This document shows positions 47,000 through 55,243 of a DNA stretch of 64,000 nucleotides, piece by piece. Every line of letters begins with the position of its first letter. Position 1 is the stretch's first letter. The position numbers were made by a program, and so were the translations under genes. A model generated the notes under the pieces. It was not told the DNA's origin. It saw only the letters and a list, made by a program, of their open reading frames with translations, and ran no database searches. The stretch spans positions 30,231 to 94,230 of the forward strand of contig JAFWWC010000012.1 in the NCBI GenBank assembly GCA_017518105.1, written 5' to 3'. This DNA comes from Selenomonadaceae bacterium (lineage in GTDB: Bacteria > Bacillota > Negativicutes > Selenomonadales > Selenomonadaceae).

Positions 47000-48952
47000 T
47001 TACCTGCCGACGACGCCCGTTGAATTGACGAGCCTATCTAAGCATTCGTCCATAGCATTTAGGCAACGAGAGCAGGACGCAAAGCCTTTTTGGAATTTAA
47101 TCATGTTGGTTAGCTCTTCGTTCCAATCGACGCCGGAAGTTGAGTCGCGCCAATTTGTAACCTGCGTCATGATAGCTTGCATTCCGTCATAGTTCACATC
47201 GGTTGAGTAGGCATCAATTCCCAAAGTCGACATGGATTTTTGATAGAAAGAATTAACGCTGAGCGTAGACATTGCCGTTGAGTAAACGTAATCGCTTGAA
47301 CTGGTTACGGTATTTCCCTCGGCGTCAATGGGGTTGCCGTCTAAGTCGCGAAGAATCATCTTTTGGGAAATGAGCGCGTTGGCTTTTCCGTCGCTTATAA
47401 TAGTATCCTGCGAAATGTTGAAGAGCTCGCTTAAGTAAACTGCGTTTGTGCCGTCGCCGGTGCGGTTGCCCCAATCTTTTTCGAGATATTGACGCTGGAT
47501 ATTCAAATTGGCATCTTGCGTCTCTATGACATCGTAGCTTGTCGCCGTAGCAATGTAACGGTCGCCGCGATTTTCCGCGAACTTTGCATTGACTTCCAGC
47601 TCGGCGATAAGCTTTACGCCGCTTAAAAGTTTCTCGTCATCAGGAAGGCTGTCATCGTCTTTGTAGAGATAATTTTTATTGAAGTCGGAATCGTAGCGGT
47701 ACTGATAATCTATGCTGCCTTGACCGTAGAAATTAATCGTGTCGGGAACCTTCTTTATTATGTCGCCGCCGGAAGTCCGATAAATTGTGTCGCCGTTTAG
47801 CTTGGTGACCTCGTCCGTGCCCAGATAATATTTGCCGCCAGTCAAAGTCACGGTCGCCGCTTCTGCGTCGGTTAGATATGTCCCGTCGGATTTCATGTAT
47901 TCGACCGCCGTCAATGTGGACTCGTCAGCAACGGTAACATCATCGCCGTTCTCGTCGACGAATTTATAATGCCCGTCAATGTCCCAACCTTGTTGGTGCT
48001 GTTCGTTAAAGGCGGTGAGCATAAAGCTTGCAATGTCCGCCATCTTGTCGATATAAGCCTTATCCTCGGCAATAGAATCAAAACGAGCTTTGAGGATACC
48101 GTTCTGCGGCGTGAAGACTAAATTACTTTCCTTAAGTTTAATGTTGTAGTCGGTAATGCCGTAGTCGGTGCCATACGCGCTGGAAGAGACGCCGTCACTT
48201 ATCACGAGATGCGCCCTCGTGGGTCCGTTAATTAGAGTGACACCGCCCGAATTAATCTGATAAGTTCCGTTTGCATTTTCCGAGAAGGATACGTTCATGT
48301 AATTAGACAGCTGGTCAACGAGCAAGTCGCGCCTGTCGCGCAGGTCGTTAGCCGTCGCGCCTGTGACTTCCTGCGCGGAGATTTGCTTGTTGAAGAGAAC
48401 GATTTCCTCAAGAATATCATCGACTTGCTTAATCTCGGATTTGAGGTCTTCATATTCAGAGCGAATCTGTTCTTGAAGTTCAGCCGTCGCCGTCTGCAGG
48501 AGGTCGCTTAAGTTTCTGCCCTGCTCAATTACATGAGTTCGCGAAGAGGCGTTGGAAGCGTTCGTAGAGAGGTCAACCCACGACTGATAAAACTTATTCA
48601 ACGCCGCCTCAATGCCTAAGTTCTGACTGTCATCGAAAATCGTTTCTAGCTTGTCATAGTTGACCGCCATCGTCTCGTAATATTTCTGCGAAGGATTTTC
48701 GTTGCGATACTGAATGTCAGCGTAGACATTGCGTGCGCGTTCGACTGCCAAAGCATCAACGCCCGTACCGACCCGAACGCCGCCATGCAAGCCGCCGCGT
48801 TCCTCGCTATAAGTCGTCGCCAAGGTGACTGTCTGACGGGAATAACCTTCCGTGCCCGCGTTCGTTATATTGTGTCCGGTGGTATCTAACGACAGCTGAT
48901 TAGCCATAATGCCGCGCACCATCGTGTTTAGCCCTGAAAATGTTGCTCGCAT
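47000..48952 (-). CDS. flgK: Flagellar hook-filament junction protein FlgK
   Basis: A 650-residue HAP1 protein. N-terminal: TFSGLNTMVRGIMANQLSLD, TTGHNITNAGTEGYSRQTV (the flagellar rod/hook box N-x-x-N-x-x-T-x-G-Y-S-R), GVRVGTGVDALAVERARNVY, and the long helix region around LNKFYQSWVDLSTNASNASS. C-terminal: LSVNSFYQKSMSTLGIDAYS and MIKFQKGFASCSRCLNAMDE, with the usual NxxxFQ-like ending varied to KFQKGFASCSR. It is the first junction protein after the hook. Confidence 0.94.
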   Translation of the reverse strand: MRATFSGLNTMVRGIMANQLSLDTTGHNITNAGTEGYSRQTVTLATTYSEERGGLHGGVRVGTGVDALAVERARNVYADIQYRNENPSQKYYETMAVNYDKLETIFDDSQNLGIEAALNKFYQSWVDLSTNASNASSRTHVIEQGRNLSDLLQTATAELQEQIRSEYEDLKSEIKQVDDILEEIVLFNKQISAQEVTGATANDLRDRRDLLVDQLSNYMNVSFSENANGTYQINSGGVTLINGPTRAHLVISDGVSSSAYGTDYGITDYNIKLKESNLVFTPQNGILKARFDSIAEDKAYIDKMADIASFMLTAFNEQHQQGWDIDGHYKFVDENGDDVTVADESTLTAVEYMKSDGTYLTDAEAATVTLTGGKYYLGTDEVTKLNGDTIYRTSGGDIIKKVPDTINFYGQGSIDYQYRYDSDFNKNYLYKDDDSLPDDEKLLSGVKLIAELEVNAKFAENRGDRYIATATSYDVIETQDANLNIQRQYLEKDWGNRTGDGTNAVYLSELFNISQDTIISDGKANALISQKMILRDLDGNPIDAEGNTVTSSSDYVYSTAMSTLSVNSFYQKSMSTLGIDAYSTDVNYDGMQAIMTQVTNWRDSTSGVDWNEELTNMIKFQKGFASCSRCLNAMDECLDRLVNSTGVVGR

Positions 48953-48976
48953 ATCCTTATCCCTTCTTTCCTTTCC

Positions 48977-49435
48977 TTAGATGTTAGCCTCAAACATGCG
49001 CCGCGTCCGCCGTGAGTCCGTTTGAGCCTCTGCGCCGTAAGTGTCGCTTGCTGAAGTCTTTGCCAATATGTTCAGATTAAAAGCGACGTAGTCTTGACCC
49101 TTCCGCAAAAGTAACTTGAGCTTCGCCGAACGATTTTTAAGTTGCGCCTGCGCGTCGGCTGTCTTGATTAGAAGTTTCTCTGCCACGTCGCGTTTGATTC
49201 CTTTATCCTGAGCGGCAATGTATTCCGCAAAAGACGAAGCCCCGACACGCTTTAGGAAGTCCTGCGCCTTCTGCTCGTTCTTTGATAGGTCGCGTACCGT
49301 CGTTTCGATTTTGCTAACGGACTCTTGCACGTCGGGCGAATTGCTCTCTATGATTTTTATCAGCTCGTCGAACAGCTCTGGCAAGTGAGCACATAGTACC
49401 GCTTGTTCGCGTAAAATTTTAATCGTCTCGTCCAT
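48977..49435 (-). CDS. FlgN-like chaperone, second copy
   Basis: A 152-residue, fully helical protein between flgK and the first flgN-like gene. MDETIKILREQAVLCAHLPE-LFDELIKI, heptad-rich KIETTVRDLSKNEQKAQDFL and a final QDYVAFNLNILAKTSASDTY-GAEAQ are compatible with FlgN, where a C-terminal NxNxxxL region binds FlgK/FlgL. ATG 49435 has a GAGGA site that overlaps the upstream stop; the longer frame has no such site. It may be a second chaperone specialised for FlgK or FlgL. Confidence 0.65.
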   Translation of the reverse strand: MDETIKILREQAVLCAHLPELFDELIKIIESNSPDVQESVSKIETTVRDLSKNEQKAQDFLKRVGASSFAEYIAAQDKGIKRDVAEKLLIKTADAQAQLKNRSAKLKLLLRKGQDYVAFNLNILAKTSASDTYGAEAQTDSRRTRRMFEANI

Positions 49436-49445
49436 AGCCAAATCC

Positions 49446-49931
49446 TCAAGCCTTGAAGTCGAAATTCTTCTGATGAGTGACGACGCCCGCACCCTTACCC
49501 GAATAAGTCGGTTCGACTGCCGCGCCGCTCAATCTGTTCAGCTGACCTTGAACGGCATCCAATGCACATTGCGCCAGAACTTGATTGTTGTTGCGGATTG
49601 TCAAAGCCTTGTCAACGTTCTTGCTTAGGCGTTCGTGCAGTTGAAGCAACTTCTTTTGAGCGGCAAGCGTCGGAGCCTTACGATAAAAATCCTTAGCTGA
49701 GGTCGTCTCGTTCAGCGTCTTATCCGACTTGGACAAATTCTTTAGAATTTCTACGCGCCTTTGCTCTAGTTTTTGAATCTTCGCCGCGAGGAGCTGTTCA
49801 GCGTCTAGGAGGTTTGAAAGCTCCTTCATGTCGATAGCGACCAGTGCCGTGCGTTTCTTTTCTCCGAGCGTCGCCCAGTTATCATAGACTTCGCCGAGCT
49901 TGTCGAGCGTTTCAATCAAATTTTGCCACAT
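49446..49931 (-). CDS. flgN: Flagellar export chaperone FlgN
   Basis: A 161-residue helical protein after flgM. Features: LIETLDKLGEVYDNWATLGE-KKRTALVAIDMKELSNLLDA, LEQRRVEILKNLS, and the C-terminal KALTIRNNNQVLAQCALDAV-QGQLNRLSG, which matches the FlgN C-terminal consensus. It guards FlgK and FlgL until export. Position between flgM and flgK corresponds to yvyG in Bacillus. Confidence 0.88.
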   Translation of the reverse strand: MWQNLIETLDKLGEVYDNWATLGEKKRTALVAIDMKELSNLLDAEQLLAAKIQKLEQRRVEILKNLSKSDKTLNETTSAKDFYRKAPTLAAQKKLLQLHERLSKNVDKALTIRNNNQVLAQCALDAVQGQLNRLSGAAVEPTYSGKGAGVVTHQKNFDFKA

Positions 49932-49941
49932 GTCCGCCGCC

Positions 49942-50220
49942 TCAAAAACGATTCATCAAAAGACTTGCCGCAAGCTTATCCGCCGAGATGAAATATTGCC
50001 CTGAAGAAATTTCCTGTTGAAGCCGATTGACTTTATCTTCGCGGACTTCGGGTTCATTCTTTAGCTTGTTAAGCAAATCGCTAAAACTCTGAGCCTCTTT
50101 GGACGGAGTGAACGCATCGGATTTTTGCACGCCGCGAACGTAGCTTGCAGGGTTTGCGTATCTTGCCGCCGCCACGTTTGAATAATAATTCGAGGACGAA
50201 TTCACGTTGTTTACAATCAT
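49942..50220 (-). CDS. flgM: Anti-sigma-28 factor FlgM
   Basis: A 92-residue protein. The C-terminal half carries the FlgM pattern: DKVNRLQQEISSGQYFISAD-KLAASLL (E/D-K-V ... I-x-x-G-x-Y-x-V/I-x-A-x-x-I/L-A). The N-terminal half is Asn/Ser/Tyr-rich and unstructured, as usual. It binds the flagellar sigma factor and is exported once the hook is complete. ATG 50220 follows AGGTGG; a GTG a few codons upstream is less likely. It is the first gene of the filament operon. Confidence 0.88.
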   Translation of the reverse strand: MIVNNVNSSSNYYSNVAAARYANPASYVRGVQKSDAFTPSKEAQSFSDLLNKLKNEPEVREDKVNRLQQEISSGQYFISADKLAASLLMNRF

Positions 50221-50284
50221 GACTTTCACCACCTGATTTAATTGCGTCCTTGCAGTTTTCAGTTTGCCTTCCTTGTTTGCCTAT

Positions 50285-50311
50285 ATATCGAAAAAACTTT
50301 TTGGCAACTTA
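50285..50311 (-). promoter_or_regulatory. Candidate sigma-28 promoter of the flgM operon
   Basis: On the minus strand TAAG, 15 nt, TTCGATAT (50308-50311 and 50285-50292). This is close to the sigma-D consensus TAAA-N15-GCCGATAT and lies 65 nt before flgM. Confidence 0.45.
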
Positions 50312-50315
50312 AAGC

Positions 50316-50630
50316 TTAGCGGATGAATTGTTCTATAGCTTTGTTAAGGCGTTCAATCTCGGCGGTGTCTCCAGTCTTCACGGCGTCAACGATGCAATGC
50401 TCAATGTGATCCTTCAAGATGATTCGCCCGACAGCTTTAATTGCAGCGTCGACGGCTGACAGTTGAATCAAAACTTCGGAGCAGTCTCTTCCGTCCTCAA
50501 TCATGCGTTTCGTCGATTCAAGGTGTCCGATTAGCCGCGCCATACGATTTAAGACTGCTTTAGTTTGCGTGTGCGTGTGGCTGTGCCTAATTATCGTGCC
50601 GTCTTCTAATTGGTGTTCGTGTTCTTGCAT
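50316..50630 (-). CDS. csoR: CsoR/RcnR-type metal-sensing repressor
   Basis: A 104-residue, all-helical DUF156 protein. KAVLNRMARLIGHLESTKRM-IEDGRDCSEVLIQL is the family core. The metal set is Cys50, His75 and Cys79 (Cys in RDCSEV; KDHIEHC), as in Cu(I)-sensing CsoR. The first 20 residues are rich in His (HEHQ ... RHSHTHTQ), more as in Ni/Co-sensing RcnR, so the metal is uncertain. It has its own promoter overlapping a divergent promoter of a 55-aa gene. No copper or nickel pump is adjacent. Confidence 0.85.
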   Translation of the reverse strand: MQEHEHQLEDGTIIRHSHTHTQTKAVLNRMARLIGHLESTKRMIEDGRDCSEVLIQLSAVDAAIKAVGRIILKDHIEHCIVDAVKTGDTAEIERLNKAIEQFIR

Positions 50631-50653
50631 AATCTCTCTCCTTTTTTGCCGAA

Positions 50654-50682
50654 ATTTTATTTTATGCGGGCGGGTGCGTCAA
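50654..50682 (-). promoter_or_regulatory. csoR promoter, back-to-back with the 55-aa gene promoter
   Basis: On the minus strand TTGACG (50677-50682), a 17-nt spacer and TAAAAT (50654-50659). Its -35 box forms half of the palindrome CGTCAAGCTTGACG (50677-50690). Confidence 0.6.
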
Positions 50683-50684
50683 GC

Positions 50685-50713
50685 TTGACGGTGCGATAAA
50701 AATTTGCTACATT
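50685..50713 (+). promoter_or_regulatory. Promoter of the 55-aa basic peptide gene
   Basis: TTGACG (50685-50690), a 17-nt spacer and TACATT (50708-50713). The -35 box forms the right half of the palindrome shared with the csoR promoter. Confidence 0.6.
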
Positions 50714-50731
50714 GCCCGCGAGGTGATTAGC

Positions 50732-50899
50732 ATGGCAAAACCAAATATCGCAGGCAAGTTGAAGAACCTAGCCCGCGAACTGAAGGAAGAAGAAAACTCT
50801 CAAGGCGGCGTCAAGAAACTCGGCGACAAGATAAAGCAGGGCACAGCGCACAAGAAAGAATCAATTGACGGCGGCAAGGCATCGGGGCGCAAAGCTTGA
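50732..50899 (+). CDS. Small basic protein (55 aa)
   Basis: ATG 50732 follows GAGGTG at a good distance, after a clear promoter, and the gene ends in front of a strong terminator, so it is a complete transcription unit. The protein is Lys/Gly-rich and hydrophilic (NIAGKLKNLARELKEEENSQ then GGVKKLGDKIKQGTAHKKES), with no membrane segment. No family was recognised. The palindrome linking its promoter with that of the metal sensor suggests joint regulation. Confidence 0.68.
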   Translation: MAKPNIAGKLKNLARELKEEENSQGGVKKLGDKIKQGTAHKKESIDGGKASGRKA

Positions 50900-50910
50900 A
50901 ACAAAAAAAG

Positions 50911-50937
50911 CGGTCTCAACTTCCGAGACCGTTTTTT
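50911..50937. terminator. Bidirectional terminator between the 55-aa gene and folE2
   Basis: CGGTCTC pairs with GAGACCG across a 7-nt loop, with A7 to the left and T6 to the right. Confidence 0.85.
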
Positions 50938-50944
50938 GATTTGC

Positions 50945-51733
50945 TTAAGATAATTTCTCTTCGTGGGCGGCGAAGGCGTTGTGGCTGTGGATTGATTCAA
51001 AGTTCTCGCACTCGACCTCGAACGCAGATAAGTTTTCCACACGCCGCAGAGCAATCACTACGTCGCGGAGAATGTCTTCGACGAACTTTGGGTTTTGATA
51101 GGCGGCTTCGGTCACAAACTTTTCGTCCTCGCGCTTTAGGAGCGGGAAAATTTCTGCGGAGCCTTGCGCCTCGATGAGCTGGACAAAACTTTTTATCGAC
51201 ACGTCGTCGGCAATCTCCTTGAACGTCAGCTTGACTCGGCAGACTGAGCGTTGATTGTGTGCTCCGAACTGTGAGATTTCTTTACTGCATGGACAAAGCG
51301 ACGTGAACGGCACGTTCAAGCCCAAAGTAAATTTCATGCGTTCGCCGCGAACGAGTTCGCCGATGAATTGACAATCGACAGCCGACAGAGAAACTTTTTT
51401 GGACACGGGCGAAACCTTTTCCACGAAGAACTTAAAGCCAATATCAATCGCTACAAAATCCGTCGAGAGCTTCTCCAGTGCGTCGAACAAAATTTTTTCT
51501 ACGTCGGGAATTTTTATTGGGCGTTGCGTCCAGTCCGTCAAAATTTCTGTGAGGCGGCTCATATGCGTCCCGCGTAGGTTGTCGGCGAGCGCGACCGTGA
51601 ATCGAATTTGTGCGGCGACTTGCTGAACACTTCCGCTATCCGCAATAAAAAATGGCAGGTGTACTTTCGTTACGCCTGTCTTTTGTATTTTAATGCCGCG
51701 ACTGTCGGGCTGATTCTGTACGTCGATCATCAT
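50945..51733 (-). CDS. folE2: GTP cyclohydrolase I type B (FolE2)
   Basis: A 262-residue enzyme that opens the GTP ring for folate and queuosine-type pathways, using metals other than zinc in many species. Landmarks: VTKVHLPFFIADSGSVQQVA, DNLRGTHMSRL, VDCQFIGELVRGERMKFTLG, FTSLCPCSKEISQFGAHNQR-S with the active-site Cys, and ALRRVENLSAFEVECENFES-IHSHNAFA. FolE2 is often induced under zinc shortage; here a metal-responsive regulator is nearby on the same strand, but regulation is not shown. Confidence 0.93.
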   Translation of the reverse strand: MMIDVQNQPDSRGIKIQKTGVTKVHLPFFIADSGSVQQVAAQIRFTVALADNLRGTHMSRLTEILTDWTQRPIKIPDVEKILFDALEKLSTDFVAIDIGFKFFVEKVSPVSKKVSLSAVDCQFIGELVRGERMKFTLGLNVPFTSLCPCSKEISQFGAHNQRSVCRVKLTFKEIADDVSIKSFVQLIEAQGSAEIFPLLKREDEKFVTEAAYQNPKFVEDILRDVVIALRRVENLSAFEVECENFESIHSHNAFAAHEEKLS

Positions 51734-51803
51734 GAATTTTATCGCCTCAACTTGTGAAATTTTTTCAAGGGTAATTCAATTCGCAGTCAAAGTCAAGGCA
51801 TGT

Positions 51804-52787
51804 TCAGCCCGCCAACTCATTTAGAACGTCTTCGCGGGTGATAGCATACGTTCCCGACTTCCTAAGGACGATACCCGCCGCAACGTTTGCAATGTAGGCT
51901 CCGTCGACGGGCTTAAGTCCTCCTGCCAATGCCATAGCGAAGACTGCCGCAACTGTATCCGCCGCGCCCGCGCTGTCGAAAACTTCTTGCGCTCTTGTCG
52001 GCAAGTGGAAAGCGTCCTCGTCTGTCACGAGCGTCATTCCCGAAGCCGAACGAGTCGCCAGAACGTTTTTGACTCGGAACTTGCGCATGATGTATCTTCC
52101 AGCTCTTTCCGCCGCGTTGTCGTCGTCGGTTGGTATCGGGCTAAGGAGAATTTTATTTATCTTGGCGACGTTTGGCGTAATGTAATCGGCTTGCGCGTAT
52201 TTAATCCACTGCTGACCATAGGGCATGACCACCACGGGCACGCCATGATTGTGAGCCGCCCGAATCACTGACGCGCAAAATCTTTCCGTGCAAACTCCTT
52301 TCTCGTAGTCGGCTAGGACAATCGCGTCGAGGCTGTCATTGAGTCGTTGCTTTACGAAACTTTTTAGCGCGTCGAATTGTTCTTCCGTGCGCGGCGCGAG
52401 GTCTTCAAAGTCCATGCGGAACATTTGAACGTGTCCACTCATGATTCTAATTTTCGTCGTCGTCGGCCATTCCGTTCCGATTAAGCCGGCTTGGTCAATG
52501 CCGCTCTCGTAAAGCTGATTGGAAAGTATCTCGAAGTTATGATCGTCGCCGACGAAACCCGCCACTGAAGTTTTGCAACCGAGCCGCGCCAAGTTGTTTG
52601 CAATGTTCGCCGCCGCACCCAACGACGCCTTACGATTGATAATCTTCGCCACGGGCACGGGCGCATCGCTTGCGAACTTCTTAACGTCGCCGTAGTAATA
52701 TCTATCCATCATGATGTCGCCGATAACTAGCACGTTGCACTTGTCGACCTTCGTCTTGAAAAAATTTTGCCAATCCGTCTTAGTCAT
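51804..52787 (-). CDS. HldE/RfaE-like sugar kinase (PfkB family) with altered motifs
   Basis: A 327-residue PfkB kinase like the heptose-7-phosphate kinase domain of HldE: CNVLVIGDIMMDRYYYGDVK, APVPVAKIINRKASLGAAAN, GFVGDDHNFEIL, RIMSGHVQMFRMDFED, IVLADYEKGV, ADYITPNVAKIN. It lacks the nucleotidyltransferase domain. Three conserved positions deviate: LGGAAN is LGAAAN, the DPK-G segment is MPYGQQW, and the catalytic GAGDT is GAADT (the Asp is retained). It may have changed substrate or be weakly active. The heptosyltransferase-like gene at 3432 makes a lipopolysaccharide role plausible. Confidence 0.8.
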   Translation of the reverse strand: MTKTDWQNFFKTKVDKCNVLVIGDIMMDRYYYGDVKKFASDAPVPVAKIINRKASLGAAANIANNLARLGCKTSVAGFVGDDHNFEILSNQLYESGIDQAGLIGTEWPTTTKIRIMSGHVQMFRMDFEDLAPRTEEQFDALKSFVKQRLNDSLDAIVLADYEKGVCTERFCASVIRAAHNHGVPVVVMPYGQQWIKYAQADYITPNVAKINKILLSPIPTDDDNAAERAGRYIMRKFRVKNVLATRSASGMTLVTDEDAFHLPTRAQEVFDSAGAADTVAAVFAMALAGGLKPVDGAYIANVAAGIVLRKSGTYAITREDVLNELAG

Positions 52788-52815
52788 GTGCTCAGCTCCT
52801 CAAAATTTTTTCGCC

Positions 52816-52844
52816 ATTATAACACGAATCCGGCAGGGGTAAAC
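52816..52844 (-). promoter_or_regulatory. Possible promoter of the HldE-like gene
   Basis: On the minus strand a perfect TATAAT (52816-52821) with a TGn extension; the -35 box (TTTACC, about 16 nt upstream) is only moderate. Confidence 0.4.
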
Positions 52845-52883
52845 GCCGCCGCGAAGAAATTTCCTGACAAGGAGTGATTAACA

Positions 52884-54044
52884 ATGAAAGAGCTTGAATT
52901 GAAATACGGGTGCAATCCGAATCAGAAGCCCGCTAGAGTTTTTGTGGAGGCGGGCGAACTGCCCTTTGAAGTCCTAAACGGTCGACCAGGCTACATCAAC
53001 TTGCTTGACGCCCTAAACGGTTGGCAACTCGTCCGCGAGTTAAGAGAGGCAACTAATCTTCCTGCCGCCGCCTCGTTTAAGCACGTTAGCCCCGCCGGTG
53101 CCGCAGTGGCTGAGCCGCTTGACGACGTGTTGAAGAAAATTTACTTCGCCGAGGACGTGGAACTTTCCGAACAGGCGACCGCTTATATCAGGGCACGCGG
53201 AGCCGACCGTATGAGTTCTTATGGAGACTTCGCTATCCTCTCTGACGAGTGCGACGAGCCGACAGCCAATTATCTAAAGCGCGAAGTCAGCGACGGAGTC
53301 ATTGCCCCCGCTTACACGTCGAAGGCTCTGGAGGTCTTGAAGTCTAAACGCAAGGGAAATTATTTGGTGCTCAAGGTTAATCCCGATTACGAGCCGCCCG
53401 CCGTCGAGACTAAGAAAATTTTCGGCGTGACTTTTGAGCAACAACGCAACGCCATTAAGATTTCGGACGACTGCTTAACCGACATTCCGACCCGCAACAA
53501 GAATTTCACACCCGAAGCCCGCCGCGACCTTTTAACCGCGCTTATAACTCTCAAGTACACGCAATCGAATTCGGTTTGCTACGCTAAGGGCGGGCAAGCA
53601 ATCGGTATCGGTGCCGGTCAACAAAGCCGCGTTCATTGCACACGCCTTGCCGGAAACAAAGCTGATTACTGGTTCCTGCGTCAATGCCCGAAGGTTTTGG
53701 AGTTGCCGTTTAAACAGGGCGTCAAGCGTCCCGACCGCGACAATGCCATTGACGTTTACTTAGGCGGCGAGACTTTCGACGACTCGTGGCAAAATCTTTT
53801 TACCGTCAAGCCCGCTCCTCTGACTGCTGACGATAAACGAGCTTGGCTGAAAAATTTTAGCGGCGTGTCTTTGGCGTCTGATGCTTTCTTCCCGTTCGGA
53901 GACAACATTGAGCGTGCTCATCAATCGGGCGTCGATTTCATTGCGCAGACGGGCGGTTCCATTCGCGATGACAACGTTATCGAGACCTGCGACAAGTACG
54001 GCATTGCCATGGCATTCACGCACATTAGGCTTTTCCACCACTGA
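52884..54044 (+). CDS. purH: AICAR transformylase, stand-alone PurH C-terminal domain
   Basis: A 386-residue protein corresponding to the AICAR formyltransferase part of PurH. Landmarks: LKYGCNPNQKPARVFVEAGE-LPFEVLNGRPGYINLLDALN, PAAASFKHVSPAGAAVAEPL with the catalytic Lys-His pair, TQSNSVCYAKGGQAIGIGAG-QQSRVHC, and DFIAQTGGSIRDDNVIETCD. It has no IMP cyclohydrolase domain; that half is fused to PurN at 28856. The two proteins together supply the last two steps to IMP. AAGGAGTG precedes the ATG. nagA follows after 9 nt. Confidence 0.93.
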   Translation: MKELELKYGCNPNQKPARVFVEAGELPFEVLNGRPGYINLLDALNGWQLVRELREATNLPAAASFKHVSPAGAAVAEPLDDVLKKIYFAEDVELSEQATAYIRARGADRMSSYGDFAILSDECDEPTANYLKREVSDGVIAPAYTSKALEVLKSKRKGNYLVLKVNPDYEPPAVETKKIFGVTFEQQRNAIKISDDCLTDIPTRNKNFTPEARRDLLTALITLKYTQSNSVCYAKGGQAIGIGAGQQSRVHCTRLAGNKADYWFLRQCPKVLELPFKQGVKRPDRDNAIDVYLGGETFDDSWQNLFTVKPAPLTADDKRAWLKNFSGVSLASDAFFPFGDNIERAHQSGVDFIAQTGGSIRDDNVIETCDKYGIAMAFTHIRLFHH

Positions 54045-54053
54045 GGCGAGCTT

Positions 54054-55202
54054 ATGAAGTCATTGATTAACGGGAGGTTGATTGTCCCCGACGGCGACGC
54101 CTTCAAAGTCTGGGTGGGGGCTTTGACCTTCGACGAGAAAATTATTTCAATCGGCGAGCCTGTGGACGGCGCGGAGCTTATCGACGCGGCGGGGGCTTAC
54201 GTGTCGCCCGGCTTTATCAACGTCCACATTCACGGGGCGGCGGGCGTCGATACCATGGACGACGACATTGACGCTTTGAAGACGCTAGCAGACTTCCTGC
54301 CCTCGACGGGCGTCACTAGCTTTTTACCGACGACGATGACTATGCCCCTTGAAAACATTTACCGAGCCTTGCAGAGAATTCGAGACGGGAAAAACTTTTC
54401 AAGCGGCGCGAGGATTCTCGGAGCACACCTTGAAGGGCCATTCATCAGCAAGAAGTTCAAAGGGGCGCAGGCGGAGGAAAATATCTTGCCCGCCGACTTC
54501 GACGCGATAAAAGATTTTGCTGACGTGATTAAAATCATCACCGTTGCCCCCGAAGAAGTCGGCTTGGAATTCATTGCCCGTTGCTTAGAAAAAAATATCG
54601 TCGTTTCAATCGGTCACAGTGCGGCGACTTACGAAGTTGCATTGGCGGCGATTGCTCACGGCGCGAATCACATAACGCACCTTTTCAACGCGCAGACCGG
54701 ACTTCACCACAGGAGACCAGGCGTCGTCGGGGCGGCTCTCGATTCAAGCGCGACTGTCGAACTCATTGCCGATAATGTCCACGTGCACCCCGCCGCGCAA
54801 AGATTCGTTGCCAAAGCCAAGCTGCGCAATGAAATCATCTTGATAACGGATTCGTTCAGGGCTTGCGGCATCGGCGAAGGCTTAAGCGAACTCGGCGGGC
54901 AAAAAGTTTTCGTCAAAGGCAACCTCGCCACGCTGGAGGACGGGACGATTGCTGGGAGCGTCGCCACGATGAATGACGTTCTTAAGAACTTCTGCGCGAA
55001 TACCGGCTTTGACGTTGCGGCGGGCGTCGAACTCGTCACGAAAAATCCCGCCGTCAAGCTCGGACTCTTCGACAGGCTCGGAAGTCTTGAGGTCGGCAAG
55101 GCGGCTGATATTGTTCTCTTCGACGACACCTTCAACATAAAAAAAACTTTCGTCAGCGGGCAAGCCGTTTGCCCTTTATTTTTTCAGAGCAAGGATTTAT
55201 AA
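54054..55202 (+). CDS. nagA: N-acetylglucosamine-6-phosphate deacetylase
   Basis: A 382-residue amidohydrolase. Landmarks: INGRLIVPDGDAFKVWVGAL, YVSPGFINVHIHGAAGVDTM with the H-x-H metal pair, GAHLEGPFISKKFKGAQ with the metal Glu, VVSIGHSAATYEVALAAIAH and ANHITHLFNAQTGLHHRRPG with further His, and the catalytic Asp in IILITDSFRACGI. It deacetylates GlcNAc-6-P in amino-sugar recycling. It starts 9 nt after purH, so the two are probably co-transcribed. NagB is not in this window. Confidence 0.93.
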   Translation: MKSLINGRLIVPDGDAFKVWVGALTFDEKIISIGEPVDGAELIDAAGAYVSPGFINVHIHGAAGVDTMDDDIDALKTLADFLPSTGVTSFLPTTMTMPLENIYRALQRIRDGKNFSSGARILGAHLEGPFISKKFKGAQAEENILPADFDAIKDFADVIKIITVAPEEVGLEFIARCLEKNIVVSIGHSAATYEVALAAIAHGANHITHLFNAQTGLHHRRPGVVGAALDSSATVELIADNVHVHPAAQRFVAKAKLRNEIILITDSFRACGIGEGLSELGGQKVFVKGNLATLEDGTIAGSVATMNDVLKNFCANTGFDVAAGVELVTKNPAVKLGLFDRLGSLEVGKAADIVLFDDTFNIKKTFVSGQAVCPLFFQSKDL

Positions 55203-55243
55203 TGCGATAAGCTTTGCAAATAACGATAGAGGTGATTTCTTAC

